Below are positions 33,117 through 40,796 of a stretch of 64,000 bases of DNA, one piece after another (the stretch's first letter is position 1; each line of letters opens with the position of its first letter). The DNA is from Candidatus Aminicenantota bacterium. Lineage in GTDB: Bacteria > Acidobacteriota > Aminicenantia > Aminicenantales > Saccharicenantaceae. A model generated the notes under the pieces. That model had not been told where the DNA came from. It ran no database searches and was given only the letters and a program-made list of their open reading frames with translations. Made by a program: the position numbers and the translations under genes. Location: assembly GCA_017999365.1 (NCBI GenBank), contig JAGNLW010000001.1, positions 64,669-128,668 of the forward strand, given 5' to 3'.

Positions 33117-33146
33117 TTGACAGTCTAGTATCAATATTGATATCAT
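33117..33146 (+). promoter_or_regulatory. Promoter and palindromic operator of hicA-hicB-helicase
   Basis: TTGACA (33117-33122), an 18 bp spacer and TATCAT (33141-33146), directly before the hicA ATG. The perfect 14 bp palindrome TATCAATATTGATA (33129-33142) fills the spacer, as expected of an operator bound by the ribbon-helix-helix HicB. No leader or ribosome binding site is visible. Confidence 0.6.
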
Positions 33147-33416
33147 ATGAACGATGACAGACTCAAGGCGATCCGCTCCCTGAGAGAGCACCCCAAAGCC
33201 GTAAGATATCGAGACCTATGCCTGATCGTCGAGCGGTTCTTCGGCCCTCCGCGACAGACCGGTGGAAGTCATCGGGTTTACCGAATGCCGTGGGCCGGCG
33301 ACCCGAGGATCGATATTCAGAGGAGCGCGGGCGGCTTGGCGAAGTCTTATCGAGTGCGAAAAGTGATCGCAGCCCTGGAAAAGCTGGAGAAGGACGATGG
33401 GCCTGAGGATCGATAA
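33147..33416 (+). CDS. hicA: HicA-type toxin (mRNA interferase family)
   Basis: 89 residues. The HicA core is visible as RDLCLIVERFFGPPRQTGGSHRVYRMPW with the catalytic His in GGSH, then RIDIQ and SYRVRKVIAALEKLE. HicA is a small double-stranded-RNA-binding-like fold that cleaves mRNA and is neutralised by HicB. The gene overlaps hicB by 20 bp, and the order toxin first, antitoxin second is normal for hicAB. The start is drawn at the first ATG, which abuts the -10 hexamer, so either transcription begins inside the codon run or a minor start is used; the protein core begins after residue 20 either way. Confidence 0.8.
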   Translation: MNDDRLKAIRSLREHPKAVRYRDLCLIVERFFGPPRQTGGSHRVYRMPWAGDPRIDIQRSAGGLAKSYRVRKVIAALEKLEKDDGPEDR

Positions 33417-33729
33417 ATACACCTACAGGGTTACCTGGTCGGAGGACGATCGGGAGTATGCGGGACTCTGTCTCGAATTCCCGAGCCTCAGCTGGCTGGA
33501 CGGAACCCCCGAAACCGCCCTGTCAGGCATCCGCAAGGTCGTCGAAGGCGTCGTCAAAGAGATGAAAGGATCCGGCGAAACACCCCCCGTCCCCCTCTCC
33601 GGCAGGTCCTTCAGCGGGAAGTTCGTCGTCCGCGTCCCTCCCGACGTCCACCGGGACCTGACCATAAAGGCCGCTGAACAAGGCGTCAGTTTGAATCGAC
33701 TGATCAGCTCCAAATTGAGCCGGCTTTGA
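33397..33729 (+). CDS. hicB: HicB-type antitoxin with C-terminal ribbon-helix-helix
   Basis: 110 residues. The N-terminal HicB fold (YTYRVTWSEDDREYAGLCLEFPSLSWLDGTPETALSGIRKVVEGVV) is followed by a ribbon-helix-helix segment (SGKFVVRVPPDVHRDLTIKAAEQGVSLNRLISSKLSRL). The first domain binds and blocks HicA, and the second is expected to bind the promoter palindrome at 33129-33142 and repress the operon. The ATG is inside hicA. The TGA overlaps the TTG start of the helicase gene by 4 bp (TTGA), tying the antitoxin to the helicase by translational coupling. Confidence 0.88.
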   Translation: MGLRIDKYTYRVTWSEDDREYAGLCLEFPSLSWLDGTPETALSGIRKVVEGVVKEMKGSGETPPVPLSGRSFSGKFVVRVPPDVHRDLTIKAAEQGVSLNRLISSKLSRL

Positions 33730-35369
33730 AGATCGAGATCAATCCGGGCTTCCGCCGCGCCCTCGACCTCATGGAGGACACGACCCGCCACGTCTTCATC
33801 ACCGGCAAGGCCGGCACGGGCAAGTCGACGCTCCTCGAGCTCTGGCGCAGCCAGACCCTCAAGCGCGTCGCCGTGCTGGCCCCGACCGGGGTCGCCGCCC
33901 TCAACGTCCGCGGCCAGACCGTCCACTCGTTCTTCGGCTTCAAGCCCGACACGACTCCCGAGTCCGTCCGCAAGCTCCCCAAGGGCCGCGGCGCCGCCGC
34001 CGACCGCGTCGCCCTCTACCGCAACCTCGACGCCATCGTCATCGACGAGGTGTCCATGGTCCGGGCCGACCTCATGGACTGCGTCGAGAAGTTCCTGCGC
34101 CTCAACGGCCCCCGCCCCAAGGAGTCGTTCGGCGGCCTGCAGATGATCCTCATCGGCGACCTCTACCAGCTGCCGCCCGTCGTCACCGGCCGGGAGAGCG
34201 GCCTGTTCGCCCCCGACCCGCCCTCGCTCCGCCGCCGCGGGCCCGCTGCCGGGCCTTCCTCTTCACTCACCTCCGGCCCCGCCGTCCCCCGCTACGAGAC
34301 GCCCTACTTCTTCTCGGCCCGCATCTTCCAGGAACCGGGCTTCGACCTCGACTTCGTCGAGCTCGAGAAGGTCTACCGCCAGAACGACTCCGCCTTCATC
34401 GCCCTGCTCAACGCCATCCGCAACCGCACCGTCGACGACATCCAGCTCGACCACCTCAACGGCCGCTGCGACCCCGAGTTCGTGCCGCCCGAGGACGAGT
34501 TCTACATCACCCTGACCAGCACGAACGACCTGGCCGCCGCCCGCAACCGCGAGAAGCTGGCGGCCCTTCGCGGCCGCTCCCGCCGCTACGAGGGGGCCAT
34601 CGACGGCGAGTTCGAGCGCCGCTCCCTGCCCACCGACGAGGCCCTCGAGCTCAAGGCCGGGGCCCAGGTCATGCTCCTGACCAACGACCGCCGCGGCCGC
34701 TGGGTCAACGGCACGATCGGCCGCGTCACCTCCATCCGCCGCTCCGAGGACACCGACGGCGACGACATCGTCTCGGTCGAGCTCCCCGACGGCGACGAGG
34801 TCGACATCACCCCGGCCACCTGGGAGCTGTTCCGCTTCCGCTACGACGCCGACGCCGACCGCATCGAGTCGGAGGCCGTCGGCTCCTTCACCCAGTACCC
34901 CCTGCGCCTGGCCTGGGCCGTGACCATCCACAAGAGCCAGGGCAAGACCTTCGACAAGGTCGTCATCGACATCGGCCGCGGCGCCTTCGCCCACGGCCAG
35001 GTGTACGTCGCCCTCTCGCGCTGCACATCGTTCGAGGGCCTCGTCCTGCGGACGCCCATCCGGCGCGGCCACATCCTGATGGACTGGCGCATCGTCCGCT
35101 TCCTGACCCGCTTCCAGTACCGCAAGGCCGAGGAGGCCCTCCCCGCCGCCGCCAAGCGGGCCCTGCTCCAGGAGGCCATCTCCGACGGCCGCGAAGTCGA
35201 GATCGTCTACCTCAAGCCCGACGACACCAAGACCCGCCGCCGCGTCACCCCGGAGTCCGTCGAGCCAATGGAGTACCACGGCCGGACGTTCGAGGGTCTG
35301 CGGGCCTACTGCCACAAGCGCCGCGAGCGCCGGACCTTCCGCCTCGACCGCATTCTCGAGATCGCTTAA
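33726..35369 (+). CDS. Pif1-like SF1B helicase with C-terminal WYL domain
   Basis: 547 residues. Walker A is ITGKAGTGKSTLL at about 28-40, Walker B IVIDEVSMVRADLM, motif III IGDLYQLPPV, and near the C-terminal end of the helicase TIHKSQGKTFDKVVIDIG and VALSRCTSFEGL, all typical of Pif1/RecD-like 5'-3' DNA helicases. An insert near residues 155-185 is low in complexity. Residues about 480-547 (AISDGREVEIVYLKPDDTKTRRRVTPESVEPMEYHGRTFEGLRAYCHKRRERRTFRLDRILEIA) form a WYL domain, a ligand-sensing SH3-like fold common in regulators of phage defence. Translation starts at TTG overlapping the hicB stop. The stop converges on the VIT-VWA gene in TTAA. Helicase identity is firm; a role in defence or DNA repair is inference. 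Confidence 0.88.
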   Translation: MKIEINPGFRRALDLMEDTTRHVFITGKAGTGKSTLLELWRSQTLKRVAVLAPTGVAALNVRGQTVHSFFGFKPDTTPESVRKLPKGRGAAADRVALYRNLDAIVIDEVSMVRADLMDCVEKFLRLNGPRPKESFGGLQMILIGDLYQLPPVVTGRESGLFAPDPPSLRRRGPAAGPSSSLTSGPAVPRYETPYFFSARIFQEPGFDLDFVELEKVYRQNDSAFIALLNAIRNRTVDDIQLDHLNGRCDPEFVPPEDEFYITLTSTNDLAAARNREKLAALRGRSRRYEGAIDGEFERRSLPTDEALELKAGAQVMLLTNDRRGRWVNGTIGRVTSIRRSEDTDGDDIVSVELPDGDEVDITPATWELFRFRYDADADRIESEAVGSFTQYPLRLAWAVTIHKSQGKTFDKVVIDIGRGAFAHGQVYVALSRCTSFEGLVLRTPIRRGHILMDWRIVRFLTRFQYRKAEEALPAAAKRALLQEAISDGREVEIVYLKPDDTKTRRRVTPESVEPMEYHGRTFEGLRAYCHKRRERRTFRLDRILEIA

Positions 35370-37744
35370 TCGAGGGCGGCCTCGATCTTGGCCCACAGGT
35401 CCGGCCCTGGGATCTCTTTCGACCATTCGCCGGGAACGGCGCGACCCGACAGTGCCCGGTCGACGATCCGATCGACGAGGCCCTTCCGGACCGCCGCCTT
35501 CCTAAGGAACTCGAGCATCCTCTTGACGTGCGCCCTGAAAGCCCCGCGCCTCGCGCTGTGCCCGCCGCTCAGGAATAGGAGCAGCGCGTGGACGGTCGCT
35601 ATCGCCCGCTCCTCCTCGCTCCCTCCCGGCATCCCGCCATCGGGCTCGAGACGCGCGGCCAGCGAGAAAAGCGGGTCCTCCGCGCCGCCGGGCACTGAAG
35701 AGCCGGCAGGATCGTATTCGAGCAGGAGCGTCTCCTCCTTTCTCGATCGCCTCAGCGCGGGAACGGAGCGCCGGTGGAAGACCGTATCCGGCGCCCCCAG
35801 GGCGAGGTCGACATCCCCGACTATCAAGGCCGGCATCGGCATCTTCCGTCCCGCGAAATACGCCGCCATCCGGACGTCCTGGGCCAGGCCGACCGGTACG
35901 ACGCGGGTCACGGGGATGTCGCCCGGACGGTCGCCCGCCCTCTCGACGACCGCCACGAGCCCCATCTCGCGGCTGGCCAGGCCGTAGGCCTGGCTCAACG
36001 CCCGGAGCCGCTTCCTGACCCGCTCGGCTTCGCGGTCCCGGGCCGCCCCGCCCGGCTCGCCCCGCTCGTAGCGGCCCTCCATGTCCGTGATGAGCCGCGC
36101 GCCCTGCAGCAGGCGCAGGGTCTCGCCGTCGCCACCCGGCCCCTCACCGACGACGATCGGCGCCGCCGCCGTCCGCCTTTTGCCTGCCGCATCCCATTCC
36201 AGCACCAACCGCCCCTCGCCGCCGCCGTCCGTATCGCCGAACGCGACGACCGGGGTCCCCCCGAACACGTGCGCCGGGAGGTCCGGTGCGATGCGCCCGT
36301 CCCGCCAGCCCTCGATCCTGGCCGAGAGGCCGCGTCCGAGCGGCCGCCCGATCGAGGCGAACAGCTCGACGGCCCCCAAGTCGACGCGCTCCCTCGGGGT
36401 CAGGAACCGGCTTACGCCGCCCGTCTCCCGGGCGAGCAGGGTCAGGAAGCGGTCCTGGCTGGCGCTCCCGATCCCCAAGCAGTGCAGCCGCAATCCGCAC
36501 TCCCTGGCCGTCTCGAGGATCGCTTCGGTCCCCATGACCTGTCCGTCGGTGACGACCAGGACGTCTCCCCCGACGGATCGCGCGGCGCCCTCCGCCTTCA
36601 ACATGTCCGCCGCGGCCTGGATGGCCAAGGCGAGCTCGGTCCCGCCCCGGGCTTGGATGCCGGCGAGGAACTTCCGGGCCGCTTCCCGGTCCTCCGTCCA
36701 CGCCCTGACCAGCCCCTTCTTGAACACATGGGGGGTGTTGTCGAAGGCGACCAGTCCGAAGCTGTCGCCGGCGTCGAGCGCCCCGAGACACGCCCCGATG
36801 GCCCGGCGCGCCTGGTCGAGCGCGGCGCCCTCCATGGAACCGGAGCGGTCCAGGACGAAGACGACCCGACGCGGCTCCTCCGCTTCGCCCTCGCCCTCCG
36901 GCTTGAAGGCCGCCGAAGGGATGACGGCGCCGAAATACCCGCGACCGTCGGCGGCCTTCCCGCCCACGATCCCGGCCAGGGACTCGCCCGTCCGGACGTC
37001 GAGGACGAGGTCCCGGTCCGGCAGGTCCCCGGCCGTCGCCAGGGACACGCGGCTCCTGCCGAGGCCCTGCCCGGCGACCTTGATCGGATGCGACGGCGAA
37101 CCGATCTCGACTATAGGCTGCCCCATCGACACGGACAGGTCGAACCCGACCTCGTGGAGGGCCGACGCGTCCGACACGAATTGGGGCAGGACCAGGTCGC
37201 CGAATTCGGCGTCCGGGAGCTCGATCTCCCCCGCGCCGGGCGCCACGGCGGCCATCCGGGCCCGGGCGTGATAGGCCGGGGCGAGCGCGAACGGGAACCG
37301 GAAGCGGATGCCGTCGTCGCGCGTCTCGACCCCGGCGACGATCTCCAGGCTGACCGTCACCTCCTCGCCGGGACGGATGTTGCCCACGGTCAGATTGACC
37401 ATCCCGTCCCGGTACTCCGCGGCCATGGCGGCCGTGTGGCCGGCCGCGAGGGCGTCTTCGTAGGTCTCCCGGACCTCCTCGACGGGTTTGAGCTCGGAGG
37501 CGACCGAGAATCCGGCCCCGGAGATGCGGAAGCGCCGGAGCGCCGCGTCCCGGGGCAGCACGAAGCTGTAGATCGCCTCGAGCGGCTTCGTCTCGCCCGA
37601 TCGAAAGGCGTGCTTGACCAGAAGCCTAGCCCCGACGCCGAGGACCCGGCCCGCAAGCCACAGCCTCTGCATGGCCAGCTCGACAGGCACGCCGGTGTCG
37701 GCGTTCAGCGGGGCAAAAACAGTCGCTCGATCCGTTTCACTCAC
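35366..37744 (-). CDS. VIT and von Willebrand factor A domain protein
   Basis: 792 residues from a GTG behind AAGGAGG that overlaps the regulator stop by 8 bp. Residues about 20-150 are a VIT domain (LAGRVLGVGARLLVKHAFRSGETKPLEAIYSFVLPRDAALRRFRI). A VWA domain follows with the MIDAS motif VFVLDRSGSMEG (about 297) and TDGQVMG. The rest is beta-rich and helical without a recognised domain. Bacterial VIT-VWA proteins bind other proteins through a metal site; their roles are poorly known. No signal peptide is seen with this start. Pairing with a MerR-like regulator under one operator suggests an inducible response, but the signal is unknown. Confidence 0.8.
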   Translation of the reverse strand: MSETDRATVFAPLNADTGVPVELAMQRLWLAGRVLGVGARLLVKHAFRSGETKPLEAIYSFVLPRDAALRRFRISGAGFSVASELKPVEEVRETYEDALAAGHTAAMAAEYRDGMVNLTVGNIRPGEEVTVSLEIVAGVETRDDGIRFRFPFALAPAYHARARMAAVAPGAGEIELPDAEFGDLVLPQFVSDASALHEVGFDLSVSMGQPIVEIGSPSHPIKVAGQGLGRSRVSLATAGDLPDRDLVLDVRTGESLAGIVGGKAADGRGYFGAVIPSAAFKPEGEGEAEEPRRVVFVLDRSGSMEGAALDQARRAIGACLGALDAGDSFGLVAFDNTPHVFKKGLVRAWTEDREAARKFLAGIQARGGTELALAIQAAADMLKAEGAARSVGGDVLVVTDGQVMGTEAILETARECGLRLHCLGIGSASQDRFLTLLARETGGVSRFLTPRERVDLGAVELFASIGRPLGRGLSARIEGWRDGRIAPDLPAHVFGGTPVVAFGDTDGGGEGRLVLEWDAAGKRRTAAAPIVVGEGPGGDGETLRLLQGARLITDMEGRYERGEPGGAARDREAERVRKRLRALSQAYGLASREMGLVAVVERAGDRPGDIPVTRVVPVGLAQDVRMAAYFAGRKMPMPALIVGDVDLALGAPDTVFHRRSVPALRRSRKEETLLLEYDPAGSSVPGGAEDPLFSLAARLEPDGGMPGGSEEERAIATVHALLLFLSGGHSARRGAFRAHVKRMLEFLRKAAVRKGLVDRIVDRALSGRAVPGEWSKEIPGPDLWAKIEAALD

Positions 37745-38279
37745 TCGTATCCTCCTTTTTGGTCCCCTCTTCGATCTCCGCCGCGAAACGACGCAGGGCC
37801 GCCACGAGGCGCTTCGCGCGCCACGGACTCGCCCCGGCCTTGAACATAACCACGACGTCGGGCGCGAGCGCGTACGAGCGCCAGATCTCGGGTTCGGCGA
37901 TGGCGCGCTCGGGCGATCTCGCGGGGCCGGGCTCCCGCTCGACGGAGATGGAGGCCCTGTCGACGCCGCCTTCCATGTCGAACCAGACCATCCGCCTGAC
38001 ACCGTCGGCGCGTTCCCCGCCCTTCATCACAAGCGGCGCCGCGCTCTCGCCGCGGGCCAGCGCGTGAGCGACCTCGGCGAGCGTCAGCCCTTGGGCCTGA
38101 AGCCTGCGGATATCCTCGATCCGGGCCCTGTGCTCCTCGCCGTACGCGGCGCCCCGCCCCGCCCGCAGCGGCGGCGGCAGGATCCCGCGCGAGATGTAAA
38201 AGCGGATCGTGCGCTCGGTGGCGCCCGTCTCGGCGGCCAGCTCCCGAAGCGTCCACTCCTTGGGTCTGCCTTCGCTCAT
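37737..38279 (-). CDS. MerR-type transcriptional regulator
   Basis: 180 residues. The N-terminal winged helix is clear: EWTLRELAAETGATERTIRFYISRGILPPPLRAGRGAAYGEEHRARIEDIRRLQAQGLTLAEVAHAL, the MerR pattern with a dimerisation helix after it. The C-terminal 90 residues have no Cys metal site and are not recognised, so the inducer is unknown. The promoter has consensus -35 and -10 boxes lying between the arms of a perfect 10 bp inverted repeat (38310-38319, 38341-38350), suggesting autoregulation. It is co-transcribed with the VIT-VWA gene. Confidence 0.82.
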   Translation of the reverse strand: MSEGRPKEWTLRELAAETGATERTIRFYISRGILPPPLRAGRGAAYGEEHRARIEDIRRLQAQGLTLAEVAHALARGESAAPLVMKGGERADGVRRMVWFDMEGGVDRASISVEREPGPARSPERAIAEPEIWRSYALAPDVVVMFKAGASPWRAKRLVAALRRFAAEIEEGTKKEDTSE

Positions 38280-38308
38280 CCGTAGCTCCTATCGGTCCTC
38301 ACGATCCC

Positions 38309-38350
38309 ATTATACGACATATTTTATCAGTGTCAAGTAGTGTCGTATAA
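38309..38350 (-). promoter_or_regulatory. Promoter and inverted-repeat operator of the MerR/VIT-VWA pair
   Basis: On the minus strand, TTGACA (38331-38336), a 16 bp spacer and TATAAT (38309-38314). Perfect arms TTATACGACA (38310-38319) and TGTCGTATAA (38341-38350), 21 bp apart, cover the -10 and the bases upstream of the -35. The right arm also contains a plus-strand TATAAA (38346-38351), so the site may control the divergent gene at 38416 as well. Confidence 0.65.
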
Positions 38351-38415
38351 ATATTTCCAAGCAGCCTTGCCCCCTCCTTCGTTGGGTGTTAGAGTTCGCC
38401 CCTTAGGAGGGGTCC

Positions 38416-38757
38416 ATGTCTTCCCGGAAGCCACGCGCCCACGAGCCCGCTATCAAATGGATCCGTCTCCAGGCGATTTGCCTCGGTCTCTTGGGCCCGG
38501 GCATCACCCTCCACGTCCACGCCTCGACCGAGGTCCCACCCGACATGTGCGCCGCCGTGGAGCGTCGGGACGACCGCATCGACATCCTCATGAACATGCT
38601 CTACAACAAGACCCTCGAGGACGTCATCGACAATCTGGCCCACGAGATGGCCCACATCGTCCTCTCCGACCCGGACCACGGCCCGGCCTTCGACGAGAAA
38701 TGGGACGCGCTGAGGACGGAGATCACCAGGGAATACGAATCGCGCGAGGCCCGCTAG
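38416..38757 (+). CDS. Small protein with HExxH zinc-peptidase motif
   Basis: 113 residues. The sequence LEDVIDNLAHEMAHIVLSDPDHGPAFDEKWDAL has HEMAH and a following DHGPAF, reminiscent of SprT-like and WLM-type gluzincins, where a third ligand follows about 10 residues after HExxH. No signal peptide or other domain is visible, and I do not recognise the family. A strong AGGAGGGG site stands before the ATG. Its stop overlaps that of the next, convergent gene in CTAG. Substrate and role are unknown. Confidence 0.7.
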   Translation: MSSRKPRAHEPAIKWIRLQAICLGLLGPGITLHVHASTEVPPDMCAAVERRDDRIDILMNMLYNKTLEDVIDNLAHEMAHIVLSDPDHGPAFDEKWDALRTEITREYESREAR

Positions 38758-39134
38758 CCCGTCCAGGTCGCGAACACGACCGCGACCGGGCCTTCCCGCA
38801 GGATCCGCTCGAGCTCGTAGGACCGTTCGCCCGTCCAGGACCCCGCTAGGATATCGAGGATGCCGTCCCCCGGTACCCCGCCCAGTAGCTCGACGAGCCT
38901 CTGGATATTCTCGGCGGGCAGGATCCTAAAGGATTCGACTTCGCCGTCGGCGCTCACAGGACTCGTGACCGGCCCCAGATCCTGGCCGTCGATATGGAGC
39001 TGCCCGGCCGTGTCGAGATAGGCCCACAGCCGCAGCCGCGACCCGTCGGCCCGGTCCTCGTCCCTCAGGACGACGGTCGGCTCGAGCGGCTCGGCCCGCA
39101 CGATCCTCACTTCCGTTTCGCCGACGTAGGCCAT
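38754..39134 (-). CDS. Hypothetical protein
   Basis: 126 residues, acidic, no signal peptide, no recognised domain. Features seen: an N-terminal beta-rich half (MAYVGETEVRIVRAEPLEPTVVLRDEDRADGSRLRLWAYLDTAGQLHIDGQDLGPVT) and a helical C-terminal half. Its lengthy match of charge and hydrophobic periodicity, the GAGGAGG site before the ATG and the exact stop overlap with its neighbour support a real gene. The ATG at 39134 is preferred over a TTG one codon upstream because of spacing to the ribosome binding site. Confidence 0.6.
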   Translation of the reverse strand: MAYVGETEVRIVRAEPLEPTVVLRDEDRADGSRLRLWAYLDTAGQLHIDGQDLGPVTSPVSADGEVESFRILPAENIQRLVELLGGVPGDGILDILAGSWTGERSYELERILREGPVAVVFATWTG

Positions 39135-39217
39135 CAAGCCTCCTCACTCTTATTCTAACTGAGAATTTCGCCCCTTCCGAGCGTCATGTCTTTGGGGCTG
39201 AATCCGATCCGAGCCTA

Positions 39218-39246
39218 TTGACTTCAAAGTACTATTTTAGTACTAT
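39218..39246 (+). promoter_or_regulatory. Promoter and palindromic operator of the second hicAB
   Basis: TTGACT (39218-39223), a 17 bp spacer and TACTAT (39241-39246), 4 bp before the hicA ATG. Perfect arms AGTACTA and TAGTACT (39228-39244, 3 bp apart) span the spacer. This is the same layout as at 33117 but with a different operator sequence, and again there is no leader. Confidence 0.6.
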
Positions 39247-39250
39247 CCAT

Positions 39251-39445
39251 ATGCCCAGAAAGATCCGGGAACTTATCCGAGAGCTCGAGAGAGCGGGTTT
39301 CACAGAGCGCGGCGGCAAAGGCAGCCATCGCCATTTTGTGCACGCGAAGGGCATTGTCCTGACCCTCTCCGGCAGCCTAGGAGACGACGCCAAACCTTAT
39401 CAGGAAAAGGCGGTCATACAGAAGATCGAAAAAGTGGCGACATGA
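39251..39445 (+). CDS. hicA: HicA-type toxin, second copy
   Basis: 64 residues. MPRKIRELIRELERAGFTERGGKGSHRHFVHAKGIVLTLSGSLGDDAKPYQEKAVIQKIEKVAT is a compact HicA with the catalytic His in GKGSHRHF. It belongs to the same fold as the copy at 33147, but the two are not close in sequence, so it is a separate acquisition. The ATG at 39251 is chosen because an upstream in-frame start would run through the promoter. It overlaps hicB by 4 bp (ATGA). Confidence 0.85.
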   Translation: MPRKIRELIRELERAGFTERGGKGSHRHFVHAKGIVLTLSGSLGDDAKPYQEKAVIQKIEKVAT

Positions 39446-39777
39446 AACACAGTGACAAATACCTCAAGATCGTCGAGTGGTCCGATGAGGATGGCTGTTA
39501 CGTCGGCTCGATTCCCGGATGGATAGGCCCCTGCTGCCACGGTGATAACGAGATCCGGGTCTATCAAGATCTCTGCGCTGTCCTCGGCGAGTGGATCAAG
39601 ATCTACAGGAAAGACGGCCGCCCGCTTCCTCCCCCGACGGCCAAGTCCTATTCGGGTAAGTTCGTCCTGCGGACCGGCCCAGACCTCCATCAAGCCCTCT
39701 CCGTCCGGGCCATGCTCGAAGGCGAAAGCCTGAATACCTACGTCGTCCGGTCGCTGCGCAAGAGCGTCGGCGGCTAG
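39442..39777 (+). CDS. hicB: HicB-type antitoxin, second copy
   Basis: 111 residues. KYLKIVEWSDEDGCYVGSIPGWIGPCCHGDNEIRVYQDLCAVLGEWIKIY is the HicB fold, and SYSGKFVLRTGPDLHQALSVRAMLEGESLNTYVVRSLRKSV is a C-terminal ribbon-helix-helix. It should inactivate the adjacent HicA and repress the promoter at 39218-39246. The gene ends 22 bp from the stop of the convergent HNH gene. Confidence 0.88.
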   Translation: MKHSDKYLKIVEWSDEDGCYVGSIPGWIGPCCHGDNEIRVYQDLCAVLGEWIKIYRKDGRPLPPPTAKSYSGKFVLRTGPDLHQALSVRAMLEGESLNTYVVRSLRKSVGG

Positions 39778-39799
39778 AACCGAAAACTCTCCTCCGTTC

Positions 39800-40768
39800 C
39801 TATGATCCTGCCCGGTATTGGGCGTACCGCTGGCTTAGCAGTGCCGGATCCGGATGATGCTCTGCTCTACGCGGCAGCTGAATCTTCATCCCGTGCAATC
39901 CCTGGATAGCGTATCGGAGCGTCGGGCCGTCCCCTTCCTTGAGAATATCGGCTCTGACCTCGATGATGTAATCCGGTCGCAGGCCGATGAAGAGCTTGTC
40001 GAATGCCGCATGGTGCAGGTTACAGAGGGCGACCCCGTTGCGGATAACCGGCTCGCCCTCAGGCTGCGAATCAGGGATGATATGGGCCGCATCCAGTAGC
40101 TCCTCGTGACGGAGCCGGCAAAAAGCACACTGTCTTCTATAAGCTTCGAGCACGCGCTCCCGGAATGCTCTCTGATGCAACCGGACTTTGGCCGTAGATG
40201 TGATATAAGCCCGGCGAGCCGCGGCCCCTTCTTCGCCCAGGGACGATCGGATCTCCCCATCGTCACCGAAGATCCCCAGATGGCTCTTGTCATCGACCGC
40301 GACCGAAAAGGAAGGGACAAAGGGATCCGGATGATCGGCGACAATGAAAACCGGCCAAGTGGGGACGTATTTACCGACGGCGATGCCGTGAAAGTAGGCC
40401 AGCGGCAGGCGATTGGTCATCGCTTCCCGCAGGCCGACATTGTCGCGATGCTTGGGATCCACTCCCCGATAGCGATATCTCAATAGCCCGTCTTTGCCAA
40501 AGGCGTCATTATAGGGGCTATCAGGTGTCGTTGTTATCGATAGGGGCAACTCGAACGCTTGAGGCTTAAAGATGCCCGGAGGCCCGATCAGAGGGATCCT
40601 GATATCCCCATGGTAGAAGCCCTTGACCAAGAGCTCTCTTGGCAAGATGTCGCCTTGCCGGAGGACCTGTTCCGACAGCCAGTCGAAGGCCCTGGCTCTC
40701 AGGATGGCATCATAGGAACGATTGAGCATGTCGGATAAGATTTTGGGCTTAAGAATCGAGGCTGTCAA
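39800..40768 (-). CDS. HNH endonuclease, putative restriction-type
   Basis: 322 residues. An N-terminal domain of about 190 residues (AFDWLSEQVLRQGDILPRELLVKGFYHGDIRIPLIGPPGIFKPQAFELPLSITTTPDSPYNDAFGKDGLLRYRYRG...PLAYFHGIAVGKYVPTWPVFIV) is followed by an HNH nuclease (CAFCRLRHEELLDAAHIIPDSQPEGEPVIRNGVALCNLHHAAFDKLFIGL) with the CxxC, AAHI and NLHHAAFD elements. Such proteins are annotated as predicted restriction endonucleases, and the N-terminal domain probably recognises DNA, perhaps modified bases. Base use is visibly less GC-rich than the neighbours. It is the last gene of an eight-gene minus-strand block. Confidence 0.85.
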   Translation of the reverse strand: MTASILKPKILSDMLNRSYDAILRARAFDWLSEQVLRQGDILPRELLVKGFYHGDIRIPLIGPPGIFKPQAFELPLSITTTPDSPYNDAFGKDGLLRYRYRGVDPKHRDNVGLREAMTNRLPLAYFHGIAVGKYVPTWPVFIVADHPDPFVPSFSVAVDDKSHLGIFGDDGEIRSSLGEEGAAARRAYITSTAKVRLHQRAFRERVLEAYRRQCAFCRLRHEELLDAAHIIPDSQPEGEPVIRNGVALCNLHHAAFDKLFIGLRPDYIIEVRADILKEGDGPTLRYAIQGLHGMKIQLPRRAEHHPDPALLSQRYAQYRAGS

Positions 40769-40796
40769 GGGAGCATTGGATCCCTCTTAGACAGCC

